Source of the DNA: Porphyra umbilicalis
Lineage: Eukaryota; Rhodophyta; Bangiophyceae; Bangiales; Bangiaceae
Reading direction: 5' to 3'
NCBI GenBank assembly: GCA_002049455.2
Contig: KV918764.1
Location: forward strand, 124,001 to 188,000
DNA: 64,000 nt
The notes beneath the pieces are model-generated. The model saw only the letters and a program-made list of their open reading frames with translations. It did not search any database and was not told the origin of the DNA. Positions within the stretch are counted from its first letter, which is position 1. Each line of letters begins with the position of its first letter. Shown piece after piece: positions 1 to 10,439 of the stretch. The translations under genes were made by a program, and so were the position numbers.

Positions 1-102
1 CATGAGCGCCTCGGGTGGTTGTCGTTTCGGAACAGATTGTCCAATCAGCTGTAAGTTATTACGTGGGCTACAAAGTGCCCCACCCTGCTTTACAAGCGCA
101 CA

Positions 103-351
103 ATGACTGTACAGGAAATCAGCATATGCCCCACTTTGCAGACGATGGCCCACGGCCCAGGTTTATTTCAAAATGATGTTTTGGCCACACTTCGCCGGGA
201 TGCAGAACGGCATGAGACTCCCGCGTTAGGAATCTTCGAAGTCCTCAGCCGCTTCGTGAAAGCCGGCGAAGAACATCATTTTCAGGCGGCAAAGCCCTCT
301 ACCTCCTTTAAGAGTTCACTCTGCCTCGTGCACCTGCAGGGTGGCCAGTAG
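103..351 (+). pseudogene. Ty3-type gag fragment
   Basis: This 82-codon open stretch holds a diverged piece of the Gag protein encoded by the complete chromovirus at 22176-32504. From codon 15 on it follows Gag residues about 146-222: MAHG, then a DAE-x-x-x-TPALG block, then F-x-x-LSRFVKAG, and a C-terminal LQGG. The zinc knuckle and the rest of Gag are missing and the match stops near 351. It is therefore a truncated relic of a related but older element, on the opposite strand to the intact copy. The short lead-in at 112-146 (AAATCAGCAT then CCCCACTTTGCAG) recurs at 20394-20432, so the flank is itself repetitive. The alignment was made by eye against the intact copy in the same window. Confidence 0.75.
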
Positions 352-848
352 CGCCGGCGACGGGGCCACCGCCACCGCCGACTCGGCGACGTCCAACTCT
401 CCCAGCGTCGCTCCGAGGGCCCCCTTCACCGCCCCACGTGCGGCGTCAGTGCCGGTCAGCCTGCACCATAAGTCCCCCCGCTCCGCCTCGGCTGCGACCG
501 CCCACGCCTCTGCCGCCGACCTCGCCGCGAGGGAACCAGCCTGTTGCTGCTGAAGAGCCGCCATCTTACTATGTGGCGCGACCAGGCGACCCGCACCGGC
601 CGACCGTACCGTCGACGACTCCACCGCCGCCCCATGCGCCATGACACGGCCGGATAATATGGAGCTCGGTGTGGCCAAAGCCGTCTGCCGCCCATCCGCC
701 GCCTTGGCCGCAGGCGCCTCGGTAGCGACGGCCCTCGCTTCGGCCGCCCCCACCGCCGTCGCTAAAACGTCGCGCTTCCTCCCACGGTCCGCCAACGCTG
801 GCTCCGCGTCAACTCATCGTCGCCTGGGCGGTGACGGCCTCGGCGCAG

Positions 849-2816
849 CTAGTGCGTCTTTCGCAGCTCCACGCCTACGAGGTTACACAATGCCGGCCAG
901 GCAAGAAGACAGCTAGAAACGTCCACCTCACCCCGGCGCCCCATCGTGCTCTTCAGCACTTCAATATACTCGTCAAAAGTGTTGATCGAATGCGGCTCCA
1001 CAATAACCAGGTCGTCGTAGTCAACTAAAACGGCCGACGCGCTCGCGCCATGACCGCTGACAATCACGTTGGGTGTGCGCACGTCGTAGTAGAGGAGACC
1101 ACGCCACGCCAGCCACGCAATAGCTTCGGCGAGCTGCTGCAGCAAAGGCACGCCACACAGATCCGCGTGCAGCACCTCCTTGCCACTCTGGAAGGGCATG
1201 TACACCATCACAGCGAAAAGTCCGTAGAGTAGATGGGCGCGTAGCAGCGCTCTCGGCATACACCCCGGTCCTTCAGCCGGTGCTGCCGCGCACACGGCCT
1301 CGTACATCTTGTACAGCTTGTGCAGGTCTCTCCAGCGTTGGTTGGAGAGAGCCTCATCACGGCAGCCACGCGAAGAGCAGGTCAGCACTTTGATGAACTG
1401 GTTGCGGACGATCGTCGGCTCCGCGTTGTCGTCCAACAGCAACACGATGCGCAGCTCCGCCGGGGTACACGTCCAGATGACGTCCTTGGTTGACCTGTCG
1501 GTAGGAAACTCGTCCCACTTGACGCCAGGCTGCAAAATGGAAACCTCGACGCACTGCGGCACTGGATCGCCCTTGAGCGCTTCCACCTCCTTCTTGTGCT
1601 CAGGTCCGTCCAGCTGGAAGTACTTGGAAATCGGAGAGACAAACAGCCGACCCACCCACTCCACGGCCACGAAAAAGCACAATTCGGCCACCCCAATGAC
1701 GCCGTAGCCGTAGGGCGGGTTGTAGTGGAAGCGGAGGTGGTTGGGAGAAGGAGGGAACATGCTGTTCACTGTGCTCAAGCAAACGTAGGAGACGATCTCG
1801 TCCCACACGACAGCAGGCAAGGACTTGAATTCCCCGTTGAAGCGCGGACAGGCACGCTCGGATTCGATCAGGAGCTCGGGCAAGCAGGCCCACGGCAGCG
1901 CCACAAAGTAGCAGTCGTTGAACGTGTTGTCAGAAGGCCCGTACAGCTGGCGTGCCGTTCGGCGGCCACCAGAGGTCGCGCCCGGCACGCGGCTGACCCA
2001 AACTGGTAGGTGGGCAGTCGCCTTCGTGTAATGAGCTGCCTCCTCCTCGAACGACGTCTCGTCGACAAGCCCATCCCTCACCTTAGCAGCATACCACGAG
2101 TCGGGTAATGACGTGGGGATGGTCAAGGGGGGCTCTAAGCATAGCGCCGCCAGCGGGTAGCGCAACATGATCTGCTTGCTGGAAGTCGGAGAGTTCGTCC
2201 GGATCTGCTGTGCGTCCAACAGGATTGCGCTCAGCTCCCTGCCGCGAGATGCAGGGCCGGCATGAGCCACAGCGAGTGCCAGCGCGGGTGCAGCGGGACC
2301 ACCGCCTTGTGCAGGTTCAGCCGCGGCGACAGCCGCAACAGGTGCCAGCGCGGGTGCAGCGGGACCACCGCCTTGCGCTGGTCCAGCAGCGGTAACGACG
2401 AGCGAGCGCAATTGCTGTCGTGCCGACGAGAGCAGGGCCTCGGACCGCTGCAATACATTCGCCAACAGGTCAAGCTCCACGGCGCTCCGCGCCGCGCCCA
2501 TGTTGTACTCGATGACCAAGTCCGCGTTGCGCTGTTCCATCGCCCTGTCGACACGGCTATTCCAACGCGCAAGCAACAGGGCCACCTTGGCATGCCTCTC
2601 GTACAGCTGCTCAACAGCTTTCTGCTGTACTCGCACATCATATTCCACCTGGAGGCGCCGATCCGCAGCAGAGGCGGACACGCCTTGCATGACAGCTAGT
2701 CCCGTCTCCAAGACAGACGCCAATCTGCGAGGGAACAGGTCAACAGTACCAGTGTCACAGGGCAAGAAACGCAAGAGAGAATCCACACGGTGCAGAGTAA
2801 GGCGCGTCAGAGACAC
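849..2816 (-). CDS. Kinase-like protein with N-terminal helical region (Crinkler-type kinase possible)
   Basis: A 655-codon open frame starting with ATG at 2816. Residues about 60-140 are rich in charged and leucine residues and look helical. Residues about 142-190 contain two copies of PAQGGGPAAPAL in an Ala/Pro-rich linker. The C-terminal half looks like a divergent protein kinase fold: YDVRTPN at about 577-583 fits the catalytic loop (Asp and Asn kept, HRD replaced by YDV), and VDYDD at about 598-602 fits the metal-binding DFG position (DYD). Similar kinase-like domains occur in Crinkler-type proteins of oomycetes, fungi and other protists, but I cannot place it in a named family without a search. 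No glycine-rich loop is obvious, so activity is uncertain. A short Ala-rich ORF downstream (316-795, -) is in another frame and I do not join it. No introns or signal peptide are evident. Confidence 0.6.
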   Translation of the reverse strand: MSLTRLTLHRVDSLLRFLPCDTGTVDLFPRRLASVLETGLAVMQGVSASAADRRLQVEYDVRVQQKAVEQLYERHAKVALLLARWNSRVDRAMEQRNADLVIEYNMGAARSAVELDLLANVLQRSEALLSSARQQLRSLVVTAAGPAQGGGPAAPALAPVAAVAAAEPAQGGGPAAPALALAVAHAGPASRGRELSAILLDAQQIRTNSPTSSKQIMLRYPLAALCLEPPLTIPTSLPDSWYAAKVRDGLVDETSFEEEAAHYTKATAHLPVWVSRVPGATSGGRRTARQLYGPSDNTFNDCYFVALPWACLPELLIESERACPRFNGEFKSLPAVVWDEIVSYVCLSTVNSMFPPSPNHLRFHYNPPYGYGVIGVAELCFFVAVEWVGRLFVSPISKYFQLDGPEHKKEVEALKGDPVPQCVEVSILQPGVKWDEFPTDRSTKDVIWTCTPAELRIVLLLDDNAEPTIVRNQFIKVLTCSSRGCRDEALSNQRWRDLHKLYKMYEAVCAAAPAEGPGCMPRALLRAHLLYGLFAVMVYMPFQSGKEVLHADLCGVPLLQQLAEAIAWLAWRGLLYYDVRTPNVIVSGHGASASAVLVDYDDLVIVEPHSINTFDEYIEVLKSTMGRRGEVDVSSCLLAWPALCNLVGVELRKTH

Positions 2817-3690
2817 GAATCCAAAGAAGGGTGTACTACAAGTGTGTCAGGAAGCCACACCACATGCACACGACGCGGTGAGGCAAGACGCAGGTCAATA
2901 ACGCAGTGGTTCCACCGGGTTAAGTCGCGGAACCGTACCAGTGGGAGGGAGGGAGAGGGTGAAGCCGCACCGGGACGATGGGAGAGCCGGCAGCTTTGCG
3001 GCTGGTATGTGGGGAACTCAGACGACAGCAACGCTGCGCTCTTGGTGCCCAGTAGATAGGTTCATACCCGCCGTTAGTGGGAGCAGGTGTCTCACGAGCA
3101 AGGTCGCAGAGTGATGCCGGGGAAGGAGGGAGGCGCAAGGAGCACGCACGCCGGCGACCATGCGGAATGAGGGAGGCGGGGGAGGACCCACGCTGGCCAC
3201 CGTGCTGAGGTCATTTCGATCGTCCAGACGATCGCTATAATGCATGTTAGTAAAATTTTCCTGGACTTAAGTTCAGGGTACTACTCAAGATGAGCAATCA
3301 CCCACCACCGTTTCACCACCGTCCACCCCAGAAGCCCCTTTTAATTTTTTTTGAGGCCAGTGCACGTTGCGGGAGTACTTGAGAATGAGACGCTGTGCAC
3401 GTAAAACGGGACCGTGACAACGACACAGGACGTTGCGCTGTAGGTTCTTGGCATGAACAGGTCCACAAGCCTTGAGCAATGTCGCCCATGTGTTTATTTT
3501 TTCGAACAAGTGCCCATGTCGTCTGTGAGGGACGTTTGTATGGTTTCCAGCTACGAATCGCTCTCAATGGGGTCAAAAACGCCGTCGAGTGCGTTGTACA
3601 GGCTGGAAACGACGATTCCTGCTGCACTCGGTCGAAGCAGTTAGCCGTACTTACAAAAAGATGCGTTTGTGCGCTCTGAGGGGCATGTTT
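2817..3690. other. Intergenic, no gene seen
   Basis: No ORF here has recognisable content. The interval is the likely promoter side of the kinase-like gene. At 3359-3379 (minus orientation) it holds one copy of a 21-bp motif ending GCAACGTGCACT, which recurs at 47631, 55585 and 59274. Confidence 0.4.
3359..3379 (-). repeat. Dispersed 21-bp terminal motif, copy 1
   Basis: Read on the minus strand, the core is GTACTCCCGCAACGTGCACT. The other copies are at 47631-47651, 55585-55605 and 59274-59294 on the plus strand, with one to three differences. In three of the four cases a GC-rich block lies immediately on the 5' side, suggesting this is the 3' end of a repeat family. Confidence 0.55.
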
Positions 3691-5960
3691 TTGAATTTTT
3701 GACTGGGGCAGGGCGGCGTCCTTGCACTCTGACAGTCGGTGGCTTCCCTGTCCGTGCGCCGACCGGCCGTGCGCCGCGTGCCAGGCCACCGGCCCGTTCT
3801 TTTTCTCTTCCGCCCAGCCGCGCGCCGCGTGCCACGCGCGACACACCCGAGCGCGGCGGGTGAGGGCGGCGGCCACCGCCGCTAGCGGCGTTGCCGCCGC
3901 GCCTGCCGCCGACTCGACGGTGGGCCGTGGACGACCGCGCGCGCGACGCGCACCCGCACGCGGCGGCGGGCGGCGGTGGCGGCCGCGGCCGCAGCGGTCG
4001 TTGTCCCCGTGGTGGTGGCGCACGGGCGCCGTCTGTCTGCCACCACGTGCAGCTGCCACCGTCAGATGCGCGGCCGCCGCTGCCGTGGGGGTGGCGCGGC
4101 TGCCGCGGGGGCGGCGCGGCCGCCCCCGCGGCGACGGCGGCCACTCTTCTGCCTCGGCCACCCGTCGCGTGGCGGCCGCCGGGGTGGTCGGGCGCGGGGG
4201 GCAGTGCGCCTACCCGACGGGCGGGCGGCGCCCGAGCCGCCGCGCCCCGCCGCCGCCGCCGCCACCGCCGTCGCCGAGGCGTCCACAGGCGTGTCACAGA
4301 GGGCAGTGGCCGCCGCAACGGCCGCGTCACTGCCCCGCCGCCGCGGTGTCGGCGGTCGCGCGCGACCGCCGCGGCGGTGGCCGGCCGGCGGGCGCCGCCA
4401 CCGCCACCCGTGGAGGGGCGCCGTCGGGCCGCCGCCGCCGCCGGCGCCGCTGGCTTTGGCCCCCCCCCCGCCCCGACGGCGTGGCGTCCGGCCGGGGTTG
4501 GAGCACGCCTGCCCCTGTCCCCAGCCTCCGGTGGTCGCCGGCACTCGGGGGAGGGCGATGGGGGCGGCGCCGCCGGCGACCGCGACAGCGACCGCCGCTG
4601 CGACGGCTTCAACGGTGTCGTCGACCGATGTGGTCGACGTCAACTTCGTGAGGGCGACGAGTGGCATAGTGGGGGGGAGAGGGGGGGGGGGAGGGGGGGC
4701 GCGGCCGCCGGCGCGGAGAGCTGGGGGAATGCGCGGCCGCACGGGGGTGGACTGCTGCGGCGGGCGGGGGCAGGAGGCGGTGCGGGTGCCCACACAACCA
4801 GCGGCGGACGTTGGGGCCGCAACACTGGTGAGGGTTGGCCGGCGCCTGCCCCCAAAAACAAACCACACCAAAAAACAACAGGGATCGTGCCGACGGACAT
4901 ACGGGCCACCACACCACCGCCGCACGGTGGCGGGGCGGCGGCGCCACGCGAGCGCCGCACGCGCGCGGGGCGCCACGGCGCGCCCGCCGCCCGCGCGTGG
5001 CCCGCGCGGTGGCGGCCGCGGCCGCCCGTGGCGGTGGCGGGCCGCGCCCCCTCCCCCGCCACCCACCACGCCCGTGCGCCAGCCGCGGCACGCACGGACG
5101 TCCGGCTGCCGGCGGCGGCGGGGGTGTCTGTCCAGGAGCGCCCGCGGTTGGTGGCGGCGGGGGGGAAGGGGGGGGGGGCTCACCGCGAGCCCCCCCGGCC
5201 CGCAGCGGCATCGCCGCTGCCCGTGGCAGGCGGCGACGGCGGCGGCGGGTCGCCGTCGCGACGCGCGTGGCGGCCCGCCGCTCAACGCTGCCGCCGCTGG
5301 TGGGTGGTGCGCGCACCGCGGCAACAATGGGCAACGGCGGCGACGCGCGAGCCACCGCCACGCGACCACCACCGTGGGTAGGGAGGGCGCTGCCGGCGCG
5401 GGCGGAGCAGCGGGCGCCACCGCCCCCCCCTCTGGCCCGTGCCGCGCGCCCCTTACTCGCCCCTGTCGCAGCGTTACGGTCAGACTGGCGGACCGCCACT
5501 CAGTTGCCATGGCCGCCCGCCGGCCGTCGCGTGGCGGAGAGTGGGGCGCGGTCGTGCGAGCAGCCGTTCAAGAGGGGAAAGTTACATGCAAGCCCTATAG
5601 ACTCAGTAGACGCGGCTCCCGCGTGCGCGCACAATCATCACCCCCAACCGCAGAGCCGACAGACTCCGACGCGGCGTCCAACCCGCCGCCCCAACAGAGG
5701 ACCCAACCCACAGCCGACCCACCCCACAGCCGCAGCCGTTGCCGCCGCCACAGCCACAGCTCCAGCCGTAGCCGCCTCCACAACCGTCGTCACAGCCGCC
5801 GCCGCAGCCACCCAGCACATCCACCGTCACATCTCACGGATGTGCTTCTCGTGCCACGCCGGCGTCGTCGCGGCAGCCCGTGCCGACCGACGCGCTGCCC
5901 ACACCACACGCGTCGTGCGGTGACCCGCACCCGTCGGCCACCCGCGCCAAAGTCGCCCGC
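3690..5960. other. Extremely GC-rich low-complexity block
   Basis: The stretch is dominated by GCC/CCG/CGG trinucleotides and G or C runs, so several frames on both strands stay open for hundreds of codons; their Arg/Pro/Ala/Gly-rich translations are not evidence of genes. A segment near 4260-4350 (+) translates to a STGV-x-x-RAV then SLPRRRGV pattern. The same pattern appears on the minus strand at 46300-46400 (STRV-x-x-RAV, FLPRRRGV), so this block and the one at 45660-47330 share a module. The interval at 3800-4000 is also similar to 48900-49050 in opposite orientation. This may be decayed captured coding sequence; no function can be assigned. Confidence 0.5.
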
Positions 5961-5962
5961 AG

Positions 5963-7183
5963 TCACGGCTGCCGCGAAGGAGACTCGAAGAAGCCGACAA
6001 GCGGAGCGGCCTCTGCGGCAAGGTCTCCCCCACCCCCCCCTCGCCTGCACCACGCCGCCCAATCCCAAGCCCTCACCCACCGCCGCCACGCAGCGAGGGT
6101 CGCGGCGGCAACGACCAGCACCGGCACCAACGCCGCGACGGCAACCACTGCGCCGGGGGCGGCAGGCCGCAGGTAGTGCGTGGCGGCGGCGACGCCCGCC
6201 GCCGCCACTGCTGCGGCGGCAGGACCCGCCGCAAGCCCAGCCGTCACCAGGATGCTGGTGCGGACGGCCGCCGGGCGGGCGGCTGCCCACGTCCGCACGG
6301 GGCCGTTCGGATCGAAGGCGGTCCCTGCGGGAGGCAGCACTCCGCCGGCGGCCGCCCACCCGCTGCCACCCATGGGCGCCGCCGGCAGCGGCACGGTGCG
6401 GGCGACGCCAATGGCGACTGCTGCTTTCAGTGCAAAGGCGCACGTGGCGGCTACCGCGACGCGAGGGTCTGGCTCAAAGCCCACCGACGGGCCCCCTGCG
6501 GCGAACAGGAGGACGACCGCGGCCGCCGCCTCGGCGGCACACACCGCCGCTAGACGCTGCCGCAAAGCCGCCGCGGCGCCCGTCGCCGGATGGCGCCAGC
6601 CGGCCGAGTGCCACGCGGCGAGTAGCAGCCCCGTCTTGACGCCGGCCACGCCGCCATTGGCGGCGATGAGAGGCATGTCGGCAGTGAGCGCGGCGAGCCA
6701 CATGGCCAAGTCGGTCGCGACTGCTGCAGTGACGGTGGCGGGCGTCTTAGCACCGCGCGCCGGCGACTGCAAAAGGCGGTCGGTAGCGGGGGTCGTCAGC
6801 CAGGTGGTGGTCACACCAGGGAGACCCGTCGCCAGTTGGCCTTCGACGAACCCCGCGGCCATTGCCGTACCGACAGCGACGGCGGAAATGGCGAGGGCGG
6901 TCCAGCTAAACGCCTCTGGCCGGCGGGCGGCCGCCACGTCGGCCGGCCGCACGCCCGGGCCGACACCATCAGAGCGGCGAGTCGTTTCGTCGAGCGGATG
7001 AGGGAGGGGTGCCGCCACGCCGTCCATCGTCGCGTGCCGGGCCACGGGGGGGGGGGAGCGACCCGCGTCGTGCTGCATGCAACGGGGTGCCGCGCGTCCG
7101 CCGCGGGGTCGCGCGGGGGCGCGCTCACGCCGGCCCGCGCGGGGCGGCGTGGCGGCGGGCACAGGCGAGGAGGGGGCAGTCAA
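5963..7183 (-). CDS. Possible multi-pass membrane protein, unrecognised
   Basis: A 406-codon minus-strand frame that, unlike its neighbours, has non-random composition. After an Arg/Pro-rich first 80 residues it shows six or seven Ala/Val/Leu-rich hydrophobic stretches of membrane-spanning length, for example around residues 95-115, 160-185, 255-275, 285-310 and two near 360-395. Polar linkers such as WHSAGWRHPATG separate them. No family motif was recognised; it is not obviously the MFS fold seen at 41728-42948. It sits at the edge of a GC-rich low-complexity block, and just beyond its start a TA-flanked element begins at 7196. It could be a captured or decayed gene, or a chance frame in Ala-biased sequence. 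Confidence 0.3.
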   Translation of the reverse strand: MTAPSSPVPAATPPRAGRRERAPARPRGGRAAPRCMQHDAGRSPPPVARHATMDGVAAPLPHPLDETTRRSDGVGPGVRPADVAAARRPEAFSWTALAISAVAVGTAMAAGFVEGQLATGLPGVTTTWLTTPATDRLLQSPARGAKTPATVTAAVATDLAMWLAALTADMPLIAANGGVAGVKTGLLLAAWHSAGWRHPATGAAAALRQRLAAVCAAEAAAAVVLLFAAGGPSVGFEPDPRVAVAATCAFALKAAVAIGVARTVPLPAAPMGGSGWAAAGGVLPPAGTAFDPNGPVRTWAAARPAAVRTSILVTAGLAAGPAAAAVAAAGVAAATHYLRPAAPGAVVAVAALVPVLVVAAATLAAWRRWVRAWDWAAWCRRGGGGGDLAAEAAPLVGFFESPSRQP

Positions 7184-7195
7184 TATCTTCGCGTA

Positions 7196-9332
7196 CAGTC
7201 ACTATCCGGTTATATGGCACCCTTGCGCACTTTGTAGCCCCCGTTCCAGCAATGCATTCTCACGGCGCACCACGGCGAGACGTTCTCGTTTCACTTCCGA
7301 TCGCTGCCATTTTGACCGAGAAAGGGGCTGCTGGGGCTCATGATCACAGGATTTAAGGACCAATTCAGTTGGTCGATCGCATGAGGGGGCGTACAATTAC
7401 GAATTTTCTATGACTTCGAGTTCCACACGCGCGTCCTCCAGCGACACGATCCGACACCAACTCTGAGCATCCTCGAGCTGGCAACCACCAGACTTCAAAC
7501 GGGACTGGAGTATGATCAGTTTCTTTTCTGAGAAAAAGAATAAGAAGGATACGACGAGGGGTTTATGAAGATCATTCATCGTTGCTGTCCGACGGGTCTT
7601 CACTCGCTTCCTTTTCGGGCCCATTACGACCCCCGCCGTCCGAGCCGTCAGGCCCCTGGCCGTCCAAGTCGGCACTGTCCCCGCAGTCCACTCATTTACA
7701 TCCTCCATCGTCCAACACGCCACTCCTTCCGCTGTCCGAGTCGTCGCTCTCCCGGCTGGACGAGGCGTCACTCCCGTCGCCTTCAGTGGCATGGCCTCCC
7801 TTGCCCTACGGGAAATGCGCAGCCTATCGCGTCAAAATGAACTGCCTGATGAGTCAGATTCTTTCCACTCCCCAGCCTGCAGCCACGAGGGCAGCACAGC
7901 CGCCCACGCACAGCCCTGGGGGCTTACAGCTGTGGAATCTTTCCACCCACAGGGGCTGCCGGGCCTTCCGACTGACACTCTGACACTGTCGCGGCGCGTC
8001 CTTCCGCTTAAATTTTTGCTGCGTTCGGCGGACGAGACGCCTCGTGGCCGGGGTGAGAAGGGCGCGCCCTCTTGAACCAGTTGTCGTCGGCCGCCTCTCG
8101 CACTCACCTGCTACGCAGCCGGCGCCGTCCTCTGCTACCTCGCCGCCCTCTGCCGCCGTGTCCTCCTCTCGCCCTCCCCTCCCCCCCGACATCACCCGTC
8201 CCCGTCGTCCTCCTCCCCCATCACCACTTCCCCCGCCTCGAACATCCTACGGCGCGCCCCCCCCCGACCGCGACCCCCCCCTGTCGCGACCCCGCCCCCG
8301 CCACCACCGCCCGCCTCCGCGACATGAGCATCTATTGTCTCCGAAACTGTATCGCCTCCTTCTGTTGGCATGTTGCATGTCTCTCGGTGCCTCGAGTGTT
8401 TTTCTGGTCGGCAGGACGTATCACTCGCTGATGATTCTTTGGTGGATGGGGGTGGGGAGCACTGTCCCGTGCACTGTGCAGAGGTCAATCTTAGAGGAGG
8501 TCCTGACGGTATGAGCGTGTGCCCTTCTTGCTCTGCTGGTCGTCTTCTTCGTGTATCTGGCGTGTTACTTTGTTGTTTCTTTTCTCTTCTTTCGTTCTGC
8601 TTTGTCTTTACTGGGCTGCTCTCTCATGTGTTGCGCCCGGCTTGTTCCCCGGCATATGTGAGCAGGTAGGCCTTCTCGGCGGCGGGGCTTGCCTTGTGTG
8701 TGTGGTGTATGTCTGTCGGGGAACCGCACTACGCAGCCCTCTCCGTGGTACTAAGTAAACAAATGCTAGCATTGGTTAATCAGCAGACGCGAACATTTCT
8801 AATACTGTCCTGACCTGGTCCTGAGGACCAATCAGAGGCGCAGGTTCTCTGGTACTGAGGACCAATCAGAAGCCAGGGTTGTCTCATTTCTGAAGCCTCT
8901 GGTGAATCACTATTGAGTCAGAAAAACTCATCCACGAGTTGCTGTCGGGTGATCATTGAGTGATGGGTGCCTCACTATGCAGGCGAATTTTTCCCGTAGG
9001 GTTGCCCTCGTCCAACCCAGTCTGGCCCTAAGTGGCTGGACAACCGCTGTGGGGAAGAAGACGGTGGAGTCGATGACGGTGGCGTCGGCGACGGTGGGGC
9101 CCAGGACGATTGTCAGCGTCATCGGTGGAAGGACGGATGACGGTATGTTCACATCGATGGGTGCAGTGTGCGACAAATCCGTCACGTTTTTCCAATTCCC
9201 CCTGTCTGGGCTGCATTCCAGAAGACGATCGCGAAATTTGTCGATGGTTCCCGTGGAAGTTGTCGATCGCGATCCTCCAAGTTATATAGCACGTGACATA
9301 TAACTGGAGCGCATATAACCGGATAATGAGTG
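7196..9332. mobile_element. Candidate non-autonomous TA-flanked DNA element
   Basis: The ends form an inverted repeat: CAGTCACTATCCGGTTATAT at 7196 and the complement of a stretch ending CCGGATAATGAGTG at 9332. They agree at 20 of about 22 positions and each is flanked by TA (7194-7195, 9333-9334), as expected for Tc1/mariner-like insertion. No transposase frame lies inside. The interior is a pyrimidine-rich 8.1-8.75 kb stretch plus unremarkable sequence. With only about 22 bp of terminal repeat over 2.1 kb, two independent short repeats cannot be excluded. Confidence 0.35.
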
Positions 9333-9334
9333 TA

Positions 9335-10069
9335 CGGCCGTGCACGCACAACAAACTTGCTCTGAGCCCAACCGCCTAGACTGGGCAGCCCAGGGGCCGC
9401 GATCGTCGGAAACCCTGTGCCGCCTGACGAAACCCAAACGGTACAGGACGAACCCGAACGGCACGAAGTCGTTCGGCTGTTGTTCGAGTGTTCGTCCGGC
9501 GAACGAACGCCGGATTTTTCCCGGTTTTCGTCCAACAGAGTGACAATCCGCCCACAGCGACCTGTCAGAGAGGTGCTTGTCCAGGCCTCTGCGAGAGGCA
9601 TACTGTCCCTGACGCAATTCTGGATCAGCGACGCAAAGCTGGATCACCGGAATCGTCGATTCCAGCTCATTTGCCCGTCTTTTTACTGCGTTTTCTCTCT
9701 TCTCCGGCCCTGCTACAAAAATAAAACAGCGGAGGGGGAGAAAACATACCAACAGAAAGCCCAGAGGAAGGCGCATCTTTTGCTGTCAAGGGCGCTCGTA
9801 TGCTCGAAAAAAAACGGAGACGGTCGGGGTGGCGAGGAAGGAGGCCGTCCTTTCGGCGCTAAGTGCTCGTAACATTGCAGATCCGGCCGATCGATCGCGG
9901 TCGGGATCACAAACCGGTGATCCGGAGCAGTGATCGGGGGCCCTCCGCACGGATGACACTCATCCGCGAGCGCGCACTTTCTAGCCGACGCGTGCACTCG
10001 TTGCTGCCCAGTGCCAGCCCGCGCGCCCTTTCCGTCAACACCCCCTGTCTGTGCCCGGGACAGCGGCCT
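9335..10069. other. Intergenic, no gene seen
   Basis: No recognisable coding content. The segment 9604-9627 (CTGTCCCTGACGCAATTCTG and a few more bases) recurs inverted at 10776-10800, bracketing the minisatellite between them; the match does not extend further. Confidence 0.35.
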
Positions 10070-10430
10070 GCGAGGTGGTGAGGTCCGGTGGTGCGGCCGC
10101 CGCGACGGCGCGCGCCGGCGTGGTGGCAGGGTGGGGCGGCGCGGCTACCGCGACGGCACCGACGACGCGCGCAGGTGTTGTCGCACGGTGGGGCGGGGCG
10201 ACCGCCACGACAATACCGAGCGCCGTGCTGTGGTATGGTAGTGCGGCGCGTCCGCCCCGACGGCACCGACGAGGCGTGCCAGTGTGGTAGCAGTGTGGGG
10301 TGGCGCGGCCGCCGCGACGGCGACGACGAGGAGCGCCGGCTTGGTGGCAGGCTGGGGCGGCGCGGACGCCGCGAAGGAGCCACCGAGGCGCGCCAACCTG
10401 ACCGCAGGGAGGGGTGGGGCGGCTCGGGTG
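10070..10430. repeat. Degenerate GC-rich minisatellite, about 57-bp period
   Basis: A module built around GTGGGGCGGCGCGG recurs roughly every 57-60 bp (near 10130, 10190, 10295 and 10350). Minus-strand translations therefore show repeated blocks such as RRGGRA about every 19 residues. A minus-strand frame from 10610 enters the array after about 57 non-repetitive codons that I do not recognise. Confidence 0.5.
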
Positions 10431-10439
10431 ATGGCGTAG

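Noticed and set aside
316-795. 159-codon Ala-rich minus-strand ORF after the kinase-like gene
   Set aside because: In another frame, after a stop, with no recognisable family. It could be a helical protein piece but the evidence is composition only.
3891-6639. Several ORFs of 300-890 codons on both strands
   Set aside because: GCC/CGG-rich sequence has few stops in any frame. Translations are Arg/Pro/Ala/Gly low complexity and frames overlap each other; only the hydrophobic 5963-7183 frame was kept, with low confidence.
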